The position numbers and the translations under genes are program-made. DNA of 55,584 nucleotides from Campylobacterales bacterium (GTDB taxonomy: Bacteria > Campylobacterota > Campylobacteria > Campylobacterales > Sulfurimonadaceae), in assembly GCA_016938735.1 (NCBI GenBank), contig JAFGUB010000030.1, forward strand, positions 1 to 55,584, in the 5' to 3' direction. The notes beneath the pieces are model-generated. The model made no database searches. It had not been told where the DNA came from and was given only the letters and a program-made list of their open reading frames with translations. Each line of letters starts with the position of its first letter. Within the stretch, counting starts at the first letter, position 1. Of the stretch, positions 32,316-41,959 are shown one piece after another.

Positions 32316-32942
32316 TTAGTTAATCCCTGCGTTGAGGGTATCAAGCAGATTGGAGCGGTTTTTCATCGTGTCGTTTTGATAGTCCGGACGGAAGTTGTTT
32401 TCCACCAGAGGATCGCCTACGTTTTGGGGTGCATGGCACTGTGAACAGTTAAAGCGTCCCTTGTGCAGTTCATCGAGCTTATGGACGATGACTTTGATGT
32501 CACTGGTTGTTTTGAGTTTTTGACCCTCATAGAGCAGATTGCCCTCTTTGTCAATCTCCGGTTTTGGACGGAAGCTCGCAAAGTGTGACGTGGGAATCGG
32601 CGTCGCACCCATGGATTCGGCCACTTCAGGACTATGACACGCGATACACTGATTGTCCTCTCTGGTGATCGGCAGCATCCCTTCGGTGTCGTGCGGGATC
32701 ATCGGCGGCGCGTTGTCAAAGGCACGCTCATACTTCACCCCTGAACCTAGAGTGTTGGTGGCGTATTCGGTTTTGCTTGGCAGGGTCGTCTGTTCACTAT
32801 AAAGCGTGGTCTTGCGCAGACCGATCGCCTCCTCCGTTTGGAGCGGCTTTGCTGCTTCTACTTGAGCGGGTTTGCTCTTATCGCTACAGCCGCTCATCAT
32901 CAAGACGGCTGCAAGCGCACTGATTAGTACTATCTTTTTCAT
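32316..32942 (-). CDS. napB: NapB, dihaem cytochrome c subunit of nitrate reductase
   Basis: This 208-residue protein carries two haem c motifs, CIACH and CSQCH, with the surrounding MIPHDTEGMLPI and PTSHF segments typical of NapB. It passes electrons to NapA. The N-terminus MKKIVLISALAAVLMMSGCSDK has a lipobox-like MSGC, so it may be a lipoprotein rather than freely soluble. ATG 32942 overlaps the napH stop by four bases; a longer frame to 33215 is only an overlap with napH. Confidence 0.92.
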   Translation of the reverse strand: MKKIVLISALAAVLMMSGCSDKSKPAQVEAAKPLQTEEAIGLRKTTLYSEQTTLPSKTEYATNTLGSGVKYERAFDNAPPMIPHDTEGMLPITREDNQCIACHSPEVAESMGATPIPTSHFASFRPKPEIDKEGNLLYEGQKLKTTSDIKVIVHKLDELHKGRFNCSQCHAPQNVGDPLVENNFRPDYQNDTMKNRSNLLDTLNAGIN

Positions 32943-33754
32943 AAACTCTTCTCCTTGGCTTGCATTGCAAATTTTCTTAGTGAAAAGTGGAGTGCATCGT
33001 CGTCGCACACTTCGACGCAGCGACCGCAGTTGATACACTCCCCCATCACTACACTTTCGCTGCTCTTGGCAACCATGTGCAGCACCTCTTTTTCCGGACA
33101 CACCTCTTTGCACTTCATACAGGCCGTGCAAGCCTCGGCGTCGTGATAGACGCGGATCAGCGAAAAGCGCCCCGCGAGACTGTAAAACGCCCCCAGCGGA
33201 CACAGATGACCGCACCAGCCGTTCTCGTGGACAAACAGATCAAACAAAAAGATCACCACGATGGCACCCACACCCAGACCCATTCCAAAGACGGCTCCGC
33301 GGTGCACTATCGAAATCGGGCTGATCATCTCAAAGGCCGCTACACCCATCGCAAAAGAGAGCAAGAGTCCAAGGCCCATCACCCAGTAGCGAATGGAGCG
33401 GCTCATATAAACCCTCTTTTGGACCTGCGAGATTCCCAGACTCCGGCGCAGCTTGTTAGCAGCATCGGTAATGAGATTGACCGGACAGACCCACGCACAA
33501 AAGGCGCGACCTCCGATGATCATATAAAAAAGCGCGATAATCAGCGCGCCCAAAAGCACGTCAAATCCCAGCACCGCCCCTGCGAGCGTCATCTGCATAA
33601 TCGCATAAGGATCGGCGAGCGGAATCGATTCAAAGAGCAGCGAACTGCTCAAATTGCCCTGCAAAATCTTCCAGCCAAAGAGATTGGCACCGATGTAGAG
33701 GCCCAAAAGCCCCAGCTGCGTTAAACGGCGCAGGATCATAAAACGGTACTTCAT
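32939..33754 (-). CDS. napH: NapH, membrane quinol dehydrogenase subunit
   Basis: The protein has 271 residues: four membrane helices with the CAWVCPVN and CGHLCPLGAF motifs at the membrane face, then two 4Fe-4S clusters (CTACMKCKEVCP and CINCGRCVEVC). With NapG it oxidises menaquinol and sends electrons to NapB, replacing NapC, which is absent here. ATG 33754 has AAGGA seven bases upstream and starts one base after the napG stop. Confidence 0.92.
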   Translation of the reverse strand: MKYRFMILRRLTQLGLLGLYIGANLFGWKILQGNLSSSLLFESIPLADPYAIMQMTLAGAVLGFDVLLGALIIALFYMIIGGRAFCAWVCPVNLITDAANKLRRSLGISQVQKRVYMSRSIRYWVMGLGLLLSFAMGVAAFEMISPISIVHRGAVFGMGLGVGAIVVIFLFDLFVHENGWCGHLCPLGAFYSLAGRFSLIRVYHDAEACTACMKCKEVCPEKEVLHMVAKSSESVVMGECINCGRCVEVCDDDALHFSLRKFAMQAKEKSL

Positions 33755-33755
33755 C

Positions 33756-34529
33756 TTAGAATCCTTCATCCGCATTGAGCGCATCGAGCGCGCTTTGTTG
33801 GTTGATCTTCGTTTGGGTGGTTTCCGCTTTGGCACCCGCTACGCGTGCCTCATCGCCGCTGTCCCAGCCCTTGATGTAGTGATCTCCGACCTTACCTAAA
33901 GCAATCGCGTTGGGCAGTACAAAAATCGCTGGTTTTTCGGTGATGCAGGCCCGTTCGCACAGACCGCAGCCCGTACAGACGTTGGTATTGACCACAGGCT
34001 TCAAAAAAGCATGCTTGCCGGTGCGTTCGTTCTTCTCGTATTTGAGATAGATCGCCTCATCCATCAAAGGACAGGCGCGGTAGCAGGCATCGCATTGGAT
34101 GCCCCAAAAGGCAACACACGCCTCGACGTCCACCACCGCAACGCCTATATCGATCTTTTTGATCTCCCACGCACCTGTTTCGTCTTTGAGTGAGGCTTCA
34201 TTCAAAGCCCCCGTCGGACAGACAGGCACACAGGGGATATCTTCACACATATAGCACGGTATATCGCGAGGCACAAAGTAGGGCGTTCCGATGGGATTGC
34301 TATCCCCCGGAGCCGCCAGACGCAGCGTGTCATAAGGACAGGCCAAAACACACAATCCACACTTGATACATGTACGCAAAAAATCGCTCTCAGGAAGTGC
34401 GCCGGGCGGACGCAAAATCAGGGGTGCACTGCGCACCTCACCGACATACGCGCTCCACGCCAAAGCACCCATGGCCGCAAGACCGATGCCTCTGGCCATG
34501 GAGAGGATAAATTTGCGACGCTCATTCAT
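33756..34529 (-). CDS. napG: NapG, periplasmic ferredoxin-type quinol dehydrogenase subunit
   Basis: The 257-residue protein has a twin-arginine signal (ERRKFILSMARGIGLAAMG) and four 4Fe-4S sites (CIKCGLCVLACP, CYMCEDIPCVPVCP, CDACYRACP and CTGCGLCERAC), exported folded and bound to NapH. It starts 11 bases after the napA stop. Sequence and order (A-G-H-B-F-L) are those of Campylobacterota. Confidence 0.92.
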   Translation of the reverse strand: MNERRKFILSMARGIGLAAMGALAWSAYVGEVRSAPLILRPPGALPESDFLRTCIKCGLCVLACPYDTLRLAAPGDSNPIGTPYFVPRDIPCYMCEDIPCVPVCPTGALNEASLKDETGAWEIKKIDIGVAVVDVEACVAFWGIQCDACYRACPLMDEAIYLKYEKNERTGKHAFLKPVVNTNVCTGCGLCERACITEKPAIFVLPNAIALGKVGDHYIKGWDSGDEARVAGAKAETTQTKINQQSALDALNADEGF

Positions 34530-34540
34530 GGCTTATACCT

Positions 34541-37342
34541 TTACGCTTTATAAATTTTGACCGCACATTTTTTATAGTCGGTCTGCTTGGATTGCGGACA
34601 GGTGGCATCCAGACACACTTTGTTGATAAAGACCTTTTCATCAAACCACGGTACAAAGACGAGCCCCACCGGCGGACGGTTACGTCCACGGGTCTCGACA
34701 CGCGCTTTGACCACGCCTCGGCGTGACTCGACATTCACCAGATCACCACGCTGCACGCCGCGTTTTTTGGCATCATCGGGGTGCATGTAGCAAAGTGCTT
34801 CAGGCACCGCTTTGTAAAGTTCCGGGACACGCATCGTCATGGTGCCTGAGTGCCAGTGCTCCAAAACACGTCCGGTACAGAGCCAGGTGTCATATTCGGC
34901 ATCCGGCATTTCGGGGGGATCCATATAAGGACGGGCAAAAATTTTGGCTTTATTCTCCAAAGATTTCTTCGTTTTGTCCGTAACCTTTTGCAGATCACCT
35001 TGTGCGAGCTCTTTGGCCAGTTTGCCATAGAAGGCGAAATCGCTATCGGGCGCTGCTTTTTTCGCATAGGGGTCGTATTTGGTATTGAAGCGCCACTGCG
35101 TCTCTTTGCCATCCACAACCGGCCATTTCAGACCGCGCACCTTGTGATAGACATCAAAAGGAGCCAGGTCGTGCGCATGGCCGCGACCGAAATCGGCGTA
35201 CTCCTCAAAGAGGTACTTCTGGACAAAGAAGCCATATCCATCAAAGACTTTACCATCGCTACCGACGACTTTGCGGCTATCGCCCATCGCCTCGGAGTTA
35301 TCGTAGCCCGCTTGAACGGGATCTTTGAGATCGACCTTGTAGCTCTTGGCACGCTCGTTAGCAAAGATAATCTCATACATGGTGGTGTTATCTTTGTAGC
35401 CCATCTTTTTGGCCGCTTCGCGGACGTCGGCAAGCTTGGTGCCATCGCGCAGGGTCTGTTCACCCCACAGATCAGCGACCGTAAAGCGCTTGGAGAACTC
35501 TATCCACTGCCAGGTGTCGCTCATCGCATCGCCTACAGGAAGCACCTGCTGACGCCACAGCTGGGTGCGGCGCTCCGCGTTGCCATAACCGCCCCATTTC
35601 TCATAGATCATTGCCGAAGGCAGGATCAGGTCAGAGACCTTCGCCGAGATGCCCGGATAACCGTCAGAAGTGACGATAAAGGCGTCCATTTCGCGCGCTG
35701 CGTTGATCCAGTGGGTTGCCGAAGCGCTATCTTGGTAGGGGTTACAGACATTGACCCATGCAAATTTGATATTACCGTCTTCGATATCACGGTGAATCTT
35801 CATAATATCTTGGTTGCCAATGGGGTTTAGAGTTCCCTCAGGTACCTTCCACGCCTGCTCGCAGATTTTGCGGTGCTTGGGGTTGGCGCTCATCATGTCT
35901 GCCGGCAAGCGGTGGGTAAAGGTACCGACCTCACGCGCCGTGCCACATGCTGAGGGCTGACCGGTAAGCGAGAAGGCGCCTGAACCCGGCTTGGCTTGCT
36001 TGTTGAGCAAGAAGTGGACGTTGTAGGAGAGGGTATTGACCCACGTTCCACGGGTGTGCTGGTTCATTCCCATGGTCCAAAACGAGACCACTTTGCGCTC
36101 TTTTTCAATATAGAGCGCGGCAAGGGCTTTGAGCTTCTCTTTGAAACTCTCTAGGCTCTCGTTGGGATCGCCCTTAGAGATTTTGGCGACGTAATCAAGC
36201 GTATAAGGAGCCAAAAATTTCTTGTACTCCTCAAAGCTGATCTCCCAGTGGGCCAGACCCGCCGGTTTCATCTCCATCATATCGCCCTCTTTGTAGCCAA
36301 AAGGCGCAAGCGCCGGGGCCTCTTTGGCAGAGACCGCTTTGCGCATCTCTTTGCCGTAGGTCTCCATCTCTTTGGCGCTGTATTTGCCGCTTTTAATCGA
36401 AATCTCGTTGTCACGTCTCATCCCGTAGCCTGTATTGACCGGCTGCGAGGCGAAGACGATGTGCTCTTTGACAAAATCCCAATCGATTGACTCGGGATGG
36501 TTGTAGACGATCTCATGCGCGATATAGTTCCACAGCGCCAAGTCGGTATTCGGGGAAAAGATAATCTCGATATCGGCCAAATCCGAAGTACGGTGGCGGT
36601 AGGTGGACATATTGATCACCTTGACGCGGTCAGGCTCGGAGAGCTTGCGATCGGTCACGCGTGACCAGAGGATCGGGTGCATCTCCGCCATGTTGGAGCC
36701 CCAAGAGACGATGGTGTCCGTGAGCTCGATATCGTCATAACAGCCTGAGGGCTCATCAATCCCGAACGTTTGATAGAAGCCTACGACGGCTGAAGCCATA
36801 CAGTGGCGTGCATTGGGGTCGATGGCGTTGGAGCGGAATCCCGCTTTCATCATCTTGAGCGCCGCATAACCTTCCATAATGGTATATTGGCCTGAAGCGA
36901 AGATGCCGAGTCCCTCGGGTCCCTTCTCTTTAAGAGCACGTTTAGCGTGTTTTTCCATCTCATCAAAGGCGCGCTCCCAGCTCACCTCGGCGAACTTGCC
37001 TTTCTTATCAAACTCACCCTTCGCATTGACGCGCAACAGCGGTTTGGTCAGGCGGTCCGCACCGTACATGATCTTGGCATTGAAATAGCCTTTGATGCAG
37101 TTGAGGCCGCGATTGACCGGAGCTGCAGGGTCGCCTTTGACTGCGACGACACGCCCATCTTTGGTGGCCATCATGATGCCACATCCTGTGCCGCAGAATC
37201 GGCACGCCGCTTTATCCCAACGCCAATCTTTCTGTGCCTCTTCAGCTGCCGCCTGTGCACTCACCGGTAATGTCATACCGATTGCACTGGCCGCCGAAGC
37301 CGCCGCCGCGGATTTTAGAAAATCCCTTCGCTCCATACTCAT
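34541..37342 (-). CDS. napA: NapA, periplasmic nitrate reductase catalytic subunit
   Basis: This protein of about 933 residues has a twin-arginine signal ([19 protein letters not shown]), a 4Fe-4S site ([11 protein letters not shown] and a fourth Cys in LNCIKGYF) and the molybdenum-ligand cysteine in [10 protein letters not shown]. The C-terminal cofactor-binding part has [16 protein letters not shown]. It reduces nitrate to nitrite on a bis-MGD molybdenum centre. Of three nearby ATGs, 37342 has GGAG at the best spacing; 37345 is also possible. It is the first gene of the operon, with an Fnr-like box and a TTACATGTAA upstream. Confidence 0.95.
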   Translation of the reverse strand: MSMERRDFLKSAAAASAASAIGMTLPVSAQAAAEEAQKDWRWDKAACRFCGTGCGIMMATKDGRVVAVKGDPAAPVNRGLNCIKGYFNAKIMYGADRLTKPLLRVNAKGEFDKKGKFAEVSWERAFDEMEKHAKRALKEKGPEGLGIFASGQYTIMEGYAALKMMKAGFRSNAIDPNARHCMASAVVGFYQTFGIDEPSGCYDDIELTDTIVSWGSNMAEMHPILWSRVTDRKLSEPDRVKVINMSTYRHRTSDLADIEIIFSPNTDLALWNYIAHEIVYNHPESIDWDFVKEHIVFASQPVNTGYGMRRDNEISIKSGKYSAKEMETYGKEMRKAVSAKEAPALAPFGYKEGDMMEMKPAGLAHWEISFEEYKKFLAPYTLDYVAKISKGDPNESLESFKEKLKALAALYIEKERKVVSFWTMGMNQHTRGTWVNTLSYNVHFLLNKQAKPGSGAFSLTGQPSACGTAREVGTFTHRLPADMMSANPKHRKICEQAWKVPEGTLNPIGNQDIMKIHRDIEDGNIKFAWVNVCNPYQDSASATHWINAAREMDAFIVTSDGYPGISAKVSDLILPSAMIYEKWGGYGNAERRTQLWRQQVLPVGDAMSDTWQWIEFSKRFTVADLWGEQTLRDGTKLADVREAAKKMGYKDNTTMYEIIFANERAKSYKVDLKDPVQAGYDNSEAMGDSRKVVGSDGKVFDGYGFFVQKYLFEEYADFGRGHAHDLAPFDVYHKVRGLKWPVVDGKETQWRFNTKYDPYAKKAAPDSDFAFYGKLAKELAQGDLQKVTDKTKKSLENKAKIFARPYMDPPEMPDAEYDTWLCTGRVLEHWHSGTMTMRVPELYKAVPEALCYMHPDDAKKRGVQRGDLVNVESRRGVVKARVETRGRNRPPVGLVFVPWFDEKVFINKVCLDATCPQSKQTDYKKCAVKIYKA

Positions 37343-37418
37343 CATCGCTCCTTTGTATCGAAATTCGTTCGAATTTCAGAGTATGGACGTAGCTTATCGC
37401 GATCATTAAACAATGTCT

Positions 37419-37446
37419 TTGATCTAGGTCAAGGTGTTACATGTAA
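37419..37446 (-). promoter_or_regulatory. nap operon upstream region: Fnr-like box and TTACATGTAA
   Basis: TTGATCTAGGTCAA (37419-37432) is an Fnr-type box with one mismatch, and TTACATGTAA (37437-37446) follows four bases further upstream. At the usual distance the hexamer is only TAAGCT, so the -10 is weak or uses a different spacing. Confidence 0.6.
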
Positions 37447-37526
37447 GGATAGATTCAGTGTAAAGTTTGGAAGCGGTTTGCAGCGCGTCCGGCGCTACAG
37501 TGTATCAAGCATTGAAGGTGTCCGTA

Positions 37527-38624
37527 CTAGCGTGTAATAAACATATAAAACGGTTTCGACGCCAGTTGCATATCGATCCAGACGCCGTTGTTGGCCCCAA
37601 TATCGCCCAGTGCGGATTTGAGGGAGGTATAGGTACGCGGCAGTTCAAAGGTGACTTTGATCGATTGGTTGGAGAGGAGGGTTTTGGAGCCTCCGGTGAT
37701 GATGTTGCACAGCTCTCCGACGCCGTCTTTGAGGGTATCGAGATCTTTGGGTGCGATTTTTTCGCCCAGCATCGCTTCGATCGCGGTTTGGGCCAGTTCG
37801 ATGGGGAAGATGAGCACAAAAACCCCTTCAAGATCCCCTTTGAAGCGCATCAAAGCGTAGAGCATCTCCGCGTCGTTGTTTAGATCGAAGCGTTTGATGG
37901 TGTGGGAGGATTTTTGCGCCTCCAATCCGGTGAAGGAGACGAGCGTCTCAACGGCGGTATCCACAAAGACGGGCAGATTGAGAATCAGCTGTTTGGAGAG
38001 GGCGAGGGGTTTGGGCGCGGCGGCACTTGCGCCTTCGCTTTGGCGGTTGAGGGTGCTTTGGGTGACGATCATGGTGTATTGATGCTGATCGATCATCTGC
38101 TGAAAATGTTCCATATTTTTGGCGATCACCACGCTGTAGCCGAATTTTCCGAGTTCGCCGGCGAGTTTGCGTGCATTGACTTCGTCATCGTCAAACACCA
38201 GTACCTCCATGCCGTTTTTATACGCCTTGGGATCGAGAAAGAGGCGTGCGGCGTTGAGGTTTTTGAAGAGCTTGATCTTGGTTTCGGCGGTGAGGCGGCG
38301 TAGCTGCGTATAGGTGGCGCTGTCGTAGTCGATGACGCCTAAAACGACGCCCAGTTTTTGCCCGACCCGCTCAAGCAGCGTCACAAACGCACGCAGCTCA
38401 TTGGCAGCGACAACACCTTTGAGCTGTGCAAAAGAGATCAGCAGCGCTTTGGCCTTGTGCTCTTGAAGCGTCTCTTGCATGGCGTAAAGCGTGTTGATAA
38501 AGAGCCTGTTACGCGACTCCGAAAAGACTCCGTTATGTTCGACGATAAAAAAACCGTGTTGAGACCGATACATGTAAACGCTTTGATCAAAAATATGGAG
38601 CACACGGGGGTGCTTCGTGTGCAT
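37527..38624 (-). CDS. CheX-domain protein with STAS-like and degenerate receiver-like regions
   Basis: The protein has 365 residues. The N-terminal 110 or so (FDQSVYMYRSQHGF, KALLISFAQLKGV) are STAS-like. Residues about 140-190 (VLVFDDDEVNARKLAGELGKFGYSVVIAK) look like a receiver domain, but the strand that should carry the phosphoacceptor reads MIVTQ with no Asp. The C-terminal 150 match the CheX/CheC fold, with GVGELCNIITGGSKTLL containing the E-x-x-N catalytic pair of CheY phosphatases. It probably dephosphorylates a response regulator; its partner is not in the window. Confidence 0.7.
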   Translation of the reverse strand: MHTKHPRVLHIFDQSVYMYRSQHGFFIVEHNGVFSESRNRLFINTLYAMQETLQEHKAKALLISFAQLKGVVAANELRAFVTLLERVGQKLGVVLGVIDYDSATYTQLRRLTAETKIKLFKNLNAARLFLDPKAYKNGMEVLVFDDDEVNARKLAGELGKFGYSVVIAKNMEHFQQMIDQHQYTMIVTQSTLNRQSEGASAAAPKPLALSKQLILNLPVFVDTAVETLVSFTGLEAQKSSHTIKRFDLNNDAEMLYALMRFKGDLEGVFVLIFPIELAQTAIEAMLGEKIAPKDLDTLKDGVGELCNIITGGSKTLLSNQSIKVTFELPRTYTSLKSALGDIGANNGVWIDMQLASKPFYMFITR

Positions 38625-38695
38625 GATTCTTACATGTAATGGCTTTAATTACCTGATTGATAGACGTTTTTTGGCATTTTTGCGTACCATACGCC

Positions 38696-40786
38696 ATGTC
38701 ATCACTCATTACCATCATCGCTCAGAAAACGTCCATAGCGCCTCAGTATGTCGGCAATATTCTTAGTTTGCTCCAAGAGGGCGCCACCATTCCCTTTATC
38801 GCCCGGTACCGCAAAGAGCGTAGCGGCAACGCCACCGATGAGCAGCTACGTCTGCTGCTTGAGGTCTACATGTACACCCAAAAGCTCCTCGAGCGCCAAG
38901 CGGAGATCAAGCGGTTGCTAAGCGAGCGCGGTCTGCTCGAACCGACGCTTGAAGCGCAGATCGACGCGGCGCAGAGCCTGCAACTGCTTGAAGACCTCTA
39001 CCGTCCCTACCGACAAAAGCAGAGCAGCCGCGCCGCAAACGCCATCGCCGCGGGGCTTGAGCCGCTGAGCGATTGCATCGCAAGCGGTGTGCAGCGTATG
39101 AACGCCTTGCGCGAGGAGGCGCGGCGCTACTGCTGCGATGCGTACGCGGATGTCGATGCAGTGCTTTTGGGGGCGCAGGATATTTTGGCCGAGCGCTACA
39201 GTGACGACCCTGCCGAGCGGGCTTATTGGCGCGCGCAAATGCTTGAGCACGCCTCGTTTGAGATCAAAGGCACCAAGCATTTGGTCTCAGGCGGGCTGTA
39301 TGCCAAGCTTGCCGGCACCTCCGAGCGTATCGCCTCCATCCCCGCACACCGCTACCTCGCCATTATGCGCGGCGTCGCGCACAAAGAGCTCTCCGTCAAG
39401 ATCCCGCTGGAGCCCGAGCGCATCGAGCGGCGCATCCGCCACTACACCACAACCGCCGCAACGCCGCTCTTTTTTGAAGCCTGCATGGACGGCTTCAAGC
39501 GGTTGCTGTTGCCCTCTTTGGAGCGCGAAGTCCACACACTCATCAAAGAGCGCAGCGACGAGCGCTCCATTGCCACCTTCGGGCGGAACCTCTCGCAGTT
39601 GCTGCTGGCCGCTCCGGTGACGGGGAGGGCGATTTTGGGGGTCGATCCGGCGTACCGCAGCGGCTGTAAGCTGGCGGTGACCGACAGTGAAGGGGAGTAT
39701 CTCGCTCATGCGGTGATCTACCCCACGCCGCCGCAGTCTGATTACGCCGCTTCCGCCCAAACGGTCAAAGCCTTACATGTAAAGTACGGTTTTAACGCGG
39801 TCGCCATCGGCAATGGTACGGGCTCGCGCGAGACGCAGGAGTTTTTTGCGCGGCTGGTGCGCGAAGAGGCTCTGGAGCTGGCCTTTACGGTGGTGAGCGA
39901 AGCGGGGGCGTCGGTCTATTCGGCCTCCAAAATCGCCCAGGAGGAGTACCCGCAGCTGGATGTAACAATCCGCGGCGCCCTCTCCATCGCCCAGCGTCTG
40001 CGCGACCCGATGGCGGCGCTCGTGAAGATTGACCCCAAATCGCTGGGGGTGGGGCAGTATCAACACGATGTGGATCAAAAGCGGCTGGAGCAGAAGCTGC
40101 ATGATGTGACCGAAGCGCTGGTTAATAGCGTGGGGGTCGATCCCAACAGCGCGTCGCGCGCTTTGCTCTCGTATGTGGCGGGTGTGGGGCCGAAGCTCTC
40201 CGAGCGCATGGTGGCGCACCGTCAAAGCGAAGGGGGCTTTACATGTAAGCATGATCTGCTGCGCGTCAAGGGGCTGGGCAAAAAGGCGTTCGAGCAGTGC
40301 GCCGGATTTTTTCGTATCCGAAACGGTAAAAGCGTGCTGGACAATACGGGCGTACACCCCGAACATTACGAGATAGCGCAGGCGCTGCTGCGTGATGGAG
40401 TCGATTTGCACCATGTCGGCGTGAGCGAGGCACAGCGCTATGGCGTGGGCGAAGCGACATTGCGCGACATCGCTTTAGAGCTGCAAAAGCCGGGACGCGA
40501 TCCCAGAGAGGAACTTCCGCCGATTCTGTTTCGTCAAGACGTCACCGATATCGCCTCGCTGCGCCCGGGCGACAAGGTGGCGGGTGTGGTGCGCAACATC
40601 GCCGATTTCGGGGCTTTTGTGGATATCGGCCTTAAAAACGACGGTCTGATTCACATTTCTCAGATGAGCGAGCGGCGCATTGCCCATCCGCTGGAGGTGC
40701 TCAGCGTCAATCAGCAGCTTCTTGAGATCACCGTGCTGGAGGTGGACGCAGAGCGGGGCAAGGTGTCGCTCTCCTTGCGCGCTTGA
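38696..40786 (+). CDS. tex: Tex-family RNA-binding protein
   Basis: This cytoplasmic protein has 696 residues with the Tex order: an N-terminal helical domain (TIPFIARYRKERSG), a YqgF-like nuclease fold (GVDPAYRSGCKLAVTD), helix-hairpin-helix repeats (LLRVKGLGKKAFEQCAGFF) and a C-terminal S1 domain (GVVRNIADFGAFVDIGLKNDGLIHIS). It acts in transcription or RNA turnover. I chose ATG 38696, though no clear ribosome site precedes it; a TTG at 38657 would extend it by 13 residues. Two TTACATGTAA copies (39773 and 40239) encode LHV and TCK. Confidence 0.93.
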   Translation: MSSLITIIAQKTSIAPQYVGNILSLLQEGATIPFIARYRKERSGNATDEQLRLLLEVYMYTQKLLERQAEIKRLLSERGLLEPTLEAQIDAAQSLQLLEDLYRPYRQKQSSRAANAIAAGLEPLSDCIASGVQRMNALREEARRYCCDAYADVDAVLLGAQDILAERYSDDPAERAYWRAQMLEHASFEIKGTKHLVSGGLYAKLAGTSERIASIPAHRYLAIMRGVAHKELSVKIPLEPERIERRIRHYTTTAATPLFFEACMDGFKRLLLPSLEREVHTLIKERSDERSIATFGRNLSQLLLAAPVTGRAILGVDPAYRSGCKLAVTDSEGEYLAHAVIYPTPPQSDYAASAQTVKALHVKYGFNAVAIGNGTGSRETQEFFARLVREEALELAFTVVSEAGASVYSASKIAQEEYPQLDVTIRGALSIAQRLRDPMAALVKIDPKSLGVGQYQHDVDQKRLEQKLHDVTEALVNSVGVDPNSASRALLSYVAGVGPKLSERMVAHRQSEGGFTCKHDLLRVKGLGKKAFEQCAGFFRIRNGKSVLDNTGVHPEHYEIAQALLRDGVDLHHVGVSEAQRYGVGEATLRDIALELQKPGRDPREELPPILFRQDVTDIASLRPGDKVAGVVRNIADFGAFVDIGLKNDGLIHISQMSERRIAHPLEVLSVNQQLLEITVLEVDAERGKVSLSLRA

Positions 40787-40824
40787 TGCACGTCAAGGCG
40801 CAGCGCTTTTGGTTGGGGTAGACT
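40783..40824 (+). promoter_or_regulatory. Fnr-like box and -10 for the FmdE-like gene
   Basis: TTGATGCACGTCAA (40783-40796), which overlaps the tex stop codon, and TAGACT (40819-40824) keep the 22-base gap seen in the other promoters of this set. Confidence 0.6.
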
Positions 40825-40850
40825 CCTCTTTTTTCAATAAGGAGCATGTG

Positions 40851-41450
40851 ATGAACTATCCCGAATTTTTTGAGACGGTGACGACGATCACCCTCTATGA
40901 TCCGCTGAGCCGTTTGCTGGGAGCCTCAAGTGACGGTTTGCTGCGCTTTTGCTATCTTGATGCGGTGAAGCTTGCGGGGCATTCGTGTCCTACGGTGGCG
41001 GGGGCGTATCTGATGAGCGTACGTTCGCTTGAGGCACTTTACGGCGCACAGACACCCCAGCGCGGCGGGGTGATCGTCACCATTGGCGGCAGACGCGACG
41101 AGGGGGTGCACGGGGTGATCGGTGCGGTGGCGGGGCTGATCTGCGGCGCGGCCGGCGAAGAGGGCTTTAAGGGGCTAGGCGGCGTTCATGCGCGCTGCCA
41201 TCTGTTGCGCTTTGATCCGCAGCAAAGTGAGCCGATGCGCCTACAGCGCATCGATAACGGCCACGTCGTTGCGGCGCACTACGACCCGTCGCGCGCCTCT
41301 TTGATGCCCATAGACCCTGAGCTCAAAGCCGCCGCTATGGGCCTGCCCTTGGATCTTGAAGCGCAGAGGCGCTTTGGGGAGGCGTGGCAGCGCAACGTCG
41401 AAGCGATTATGAACGCCGCTTCGGAGGTGGTGCGCATAGAGGCGTGTTAG
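40851..41450 (+). CDS. FmdE-like protein
   Basis: The protein has 199 residues; ATG 40851 has AAGGAG six bases upstream. DAVKLAGHSCPTVAGAYLM has the H-x-C-P-x-x-x-x-G arrangement of FmdE-type domains, named after a subunit of formylmethanofuran dehydrogenase but found in many bacteria with unknown partners. A glycine-rich stretch (GVHGVIGAVAGLICGAAGEEG) follows. The Fnr-like promoter suggests induction with denitrification. A link to molybdenum or other metal cofactors is inference. Its end overlaps the convergent metalloprotease gene by four bases. Confidence 0.65.
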   Translation: MNYPEFFETVTTITLYDPLSRLLGASSDGLLRFCYLDAVKLAGHSCPTVAGAYLMSVRSLEALYGAQTPQRGGVIVTIGGRRDEGVHGVIGAVAGLICGAAGEEGFKGLGGVHARCHLLRFDPQQSEPMRLQRIDNGHVVAAHYDPSRASLMPIDPELKAAAMGLPLDLEAQRRFGEAWQRNVEAIMNAASEVVRIEAC

Positions 41451-41959
41451 CCCCAGAGGCTCTGTGTAGGCGCGCGGTGCAGATGGGTGAGGTAGAGTCT
41501 GAGATCGAACTCGAGCTGATGATACGTCGGCTCGATGTGCGTGCAGAGCCGATAGAAGGCTTTATTGTGCTCTTTTTCTCGAAAATGGGCGAGCTCATGC
41601 ACGACGATCATGCGCAAAAATGGCTCTGGGCACTGTTTGAAGAGTGATGCGATGCGGATGGCGTTGGTGACTTTAACCTTGGCTCCTTGAATGCGCGGCG
41701 TGTAGTGGTGGGTACCCAGCGCACCGTGGAGGCTCTCGATCTTGCCATCAAAGCGCACGCTGCGCAGCGGCGGGGCGTTTTTGAGGTGGCTGTTTTTGAG
41801 GGTATGGACGAACTCATGCAGGGCCGCGTCGGTGGTGTAGGGGTGGGCTTGGGGATATTTGCGCCCCAGGTAGGCCGCGATCCCCTCGTTTTGGATCAGA
41901 TGCTCCACCTTCTCAAGCAGTTCCGCGCCGTAGTGCTGCAGGTATTTTAAGGTGCTCAT
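41447..41959 (-). CDS. YgjP/DUF45-family zinc metalloprotease
   Basis: The 170-residue protein contains MIVVHELAHFREKEHNKAFY, the HELAH zinc motif with a downstream His, as in the YgjP-like DUF45/M48 group. An N-terminal region has FVHTLKNSHLKNAPPLRSVRF. The role of these small cytoplasmic proteases is largely unknown. It overlaps the upstream 230-residue gene by four bases (ATGA), so purE, that gene and this one form an operon. Confidence 0.8.
   Translation of the reverse strand: MSTLKYLQHYGAELLEKVEHLIQNEGIAAYLGRKYPQAHPYTTDAALHEFVHTLKNSHLKNAPPLRSVRFDGKIESLHGALGTHHYTPRIQGAKVKVTNAIRIASLFKQCPEPFLRMIVVHELAHFREKEHNKAFYRLCTHIEPTYHQLEFDLRLYLTHLHRAPTQSLWG

Noticed and set aside
32987-33724. 245-codon open frame opposite napH
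   Set aside because: Antisense shadow; the opposite strand encodes NapH with all cluster cysteines.
34850-35830. 326-codon open frame opposite napA
   Set aside because: Antisense shadow of the well-supported napA; no domain, no ribosome site.
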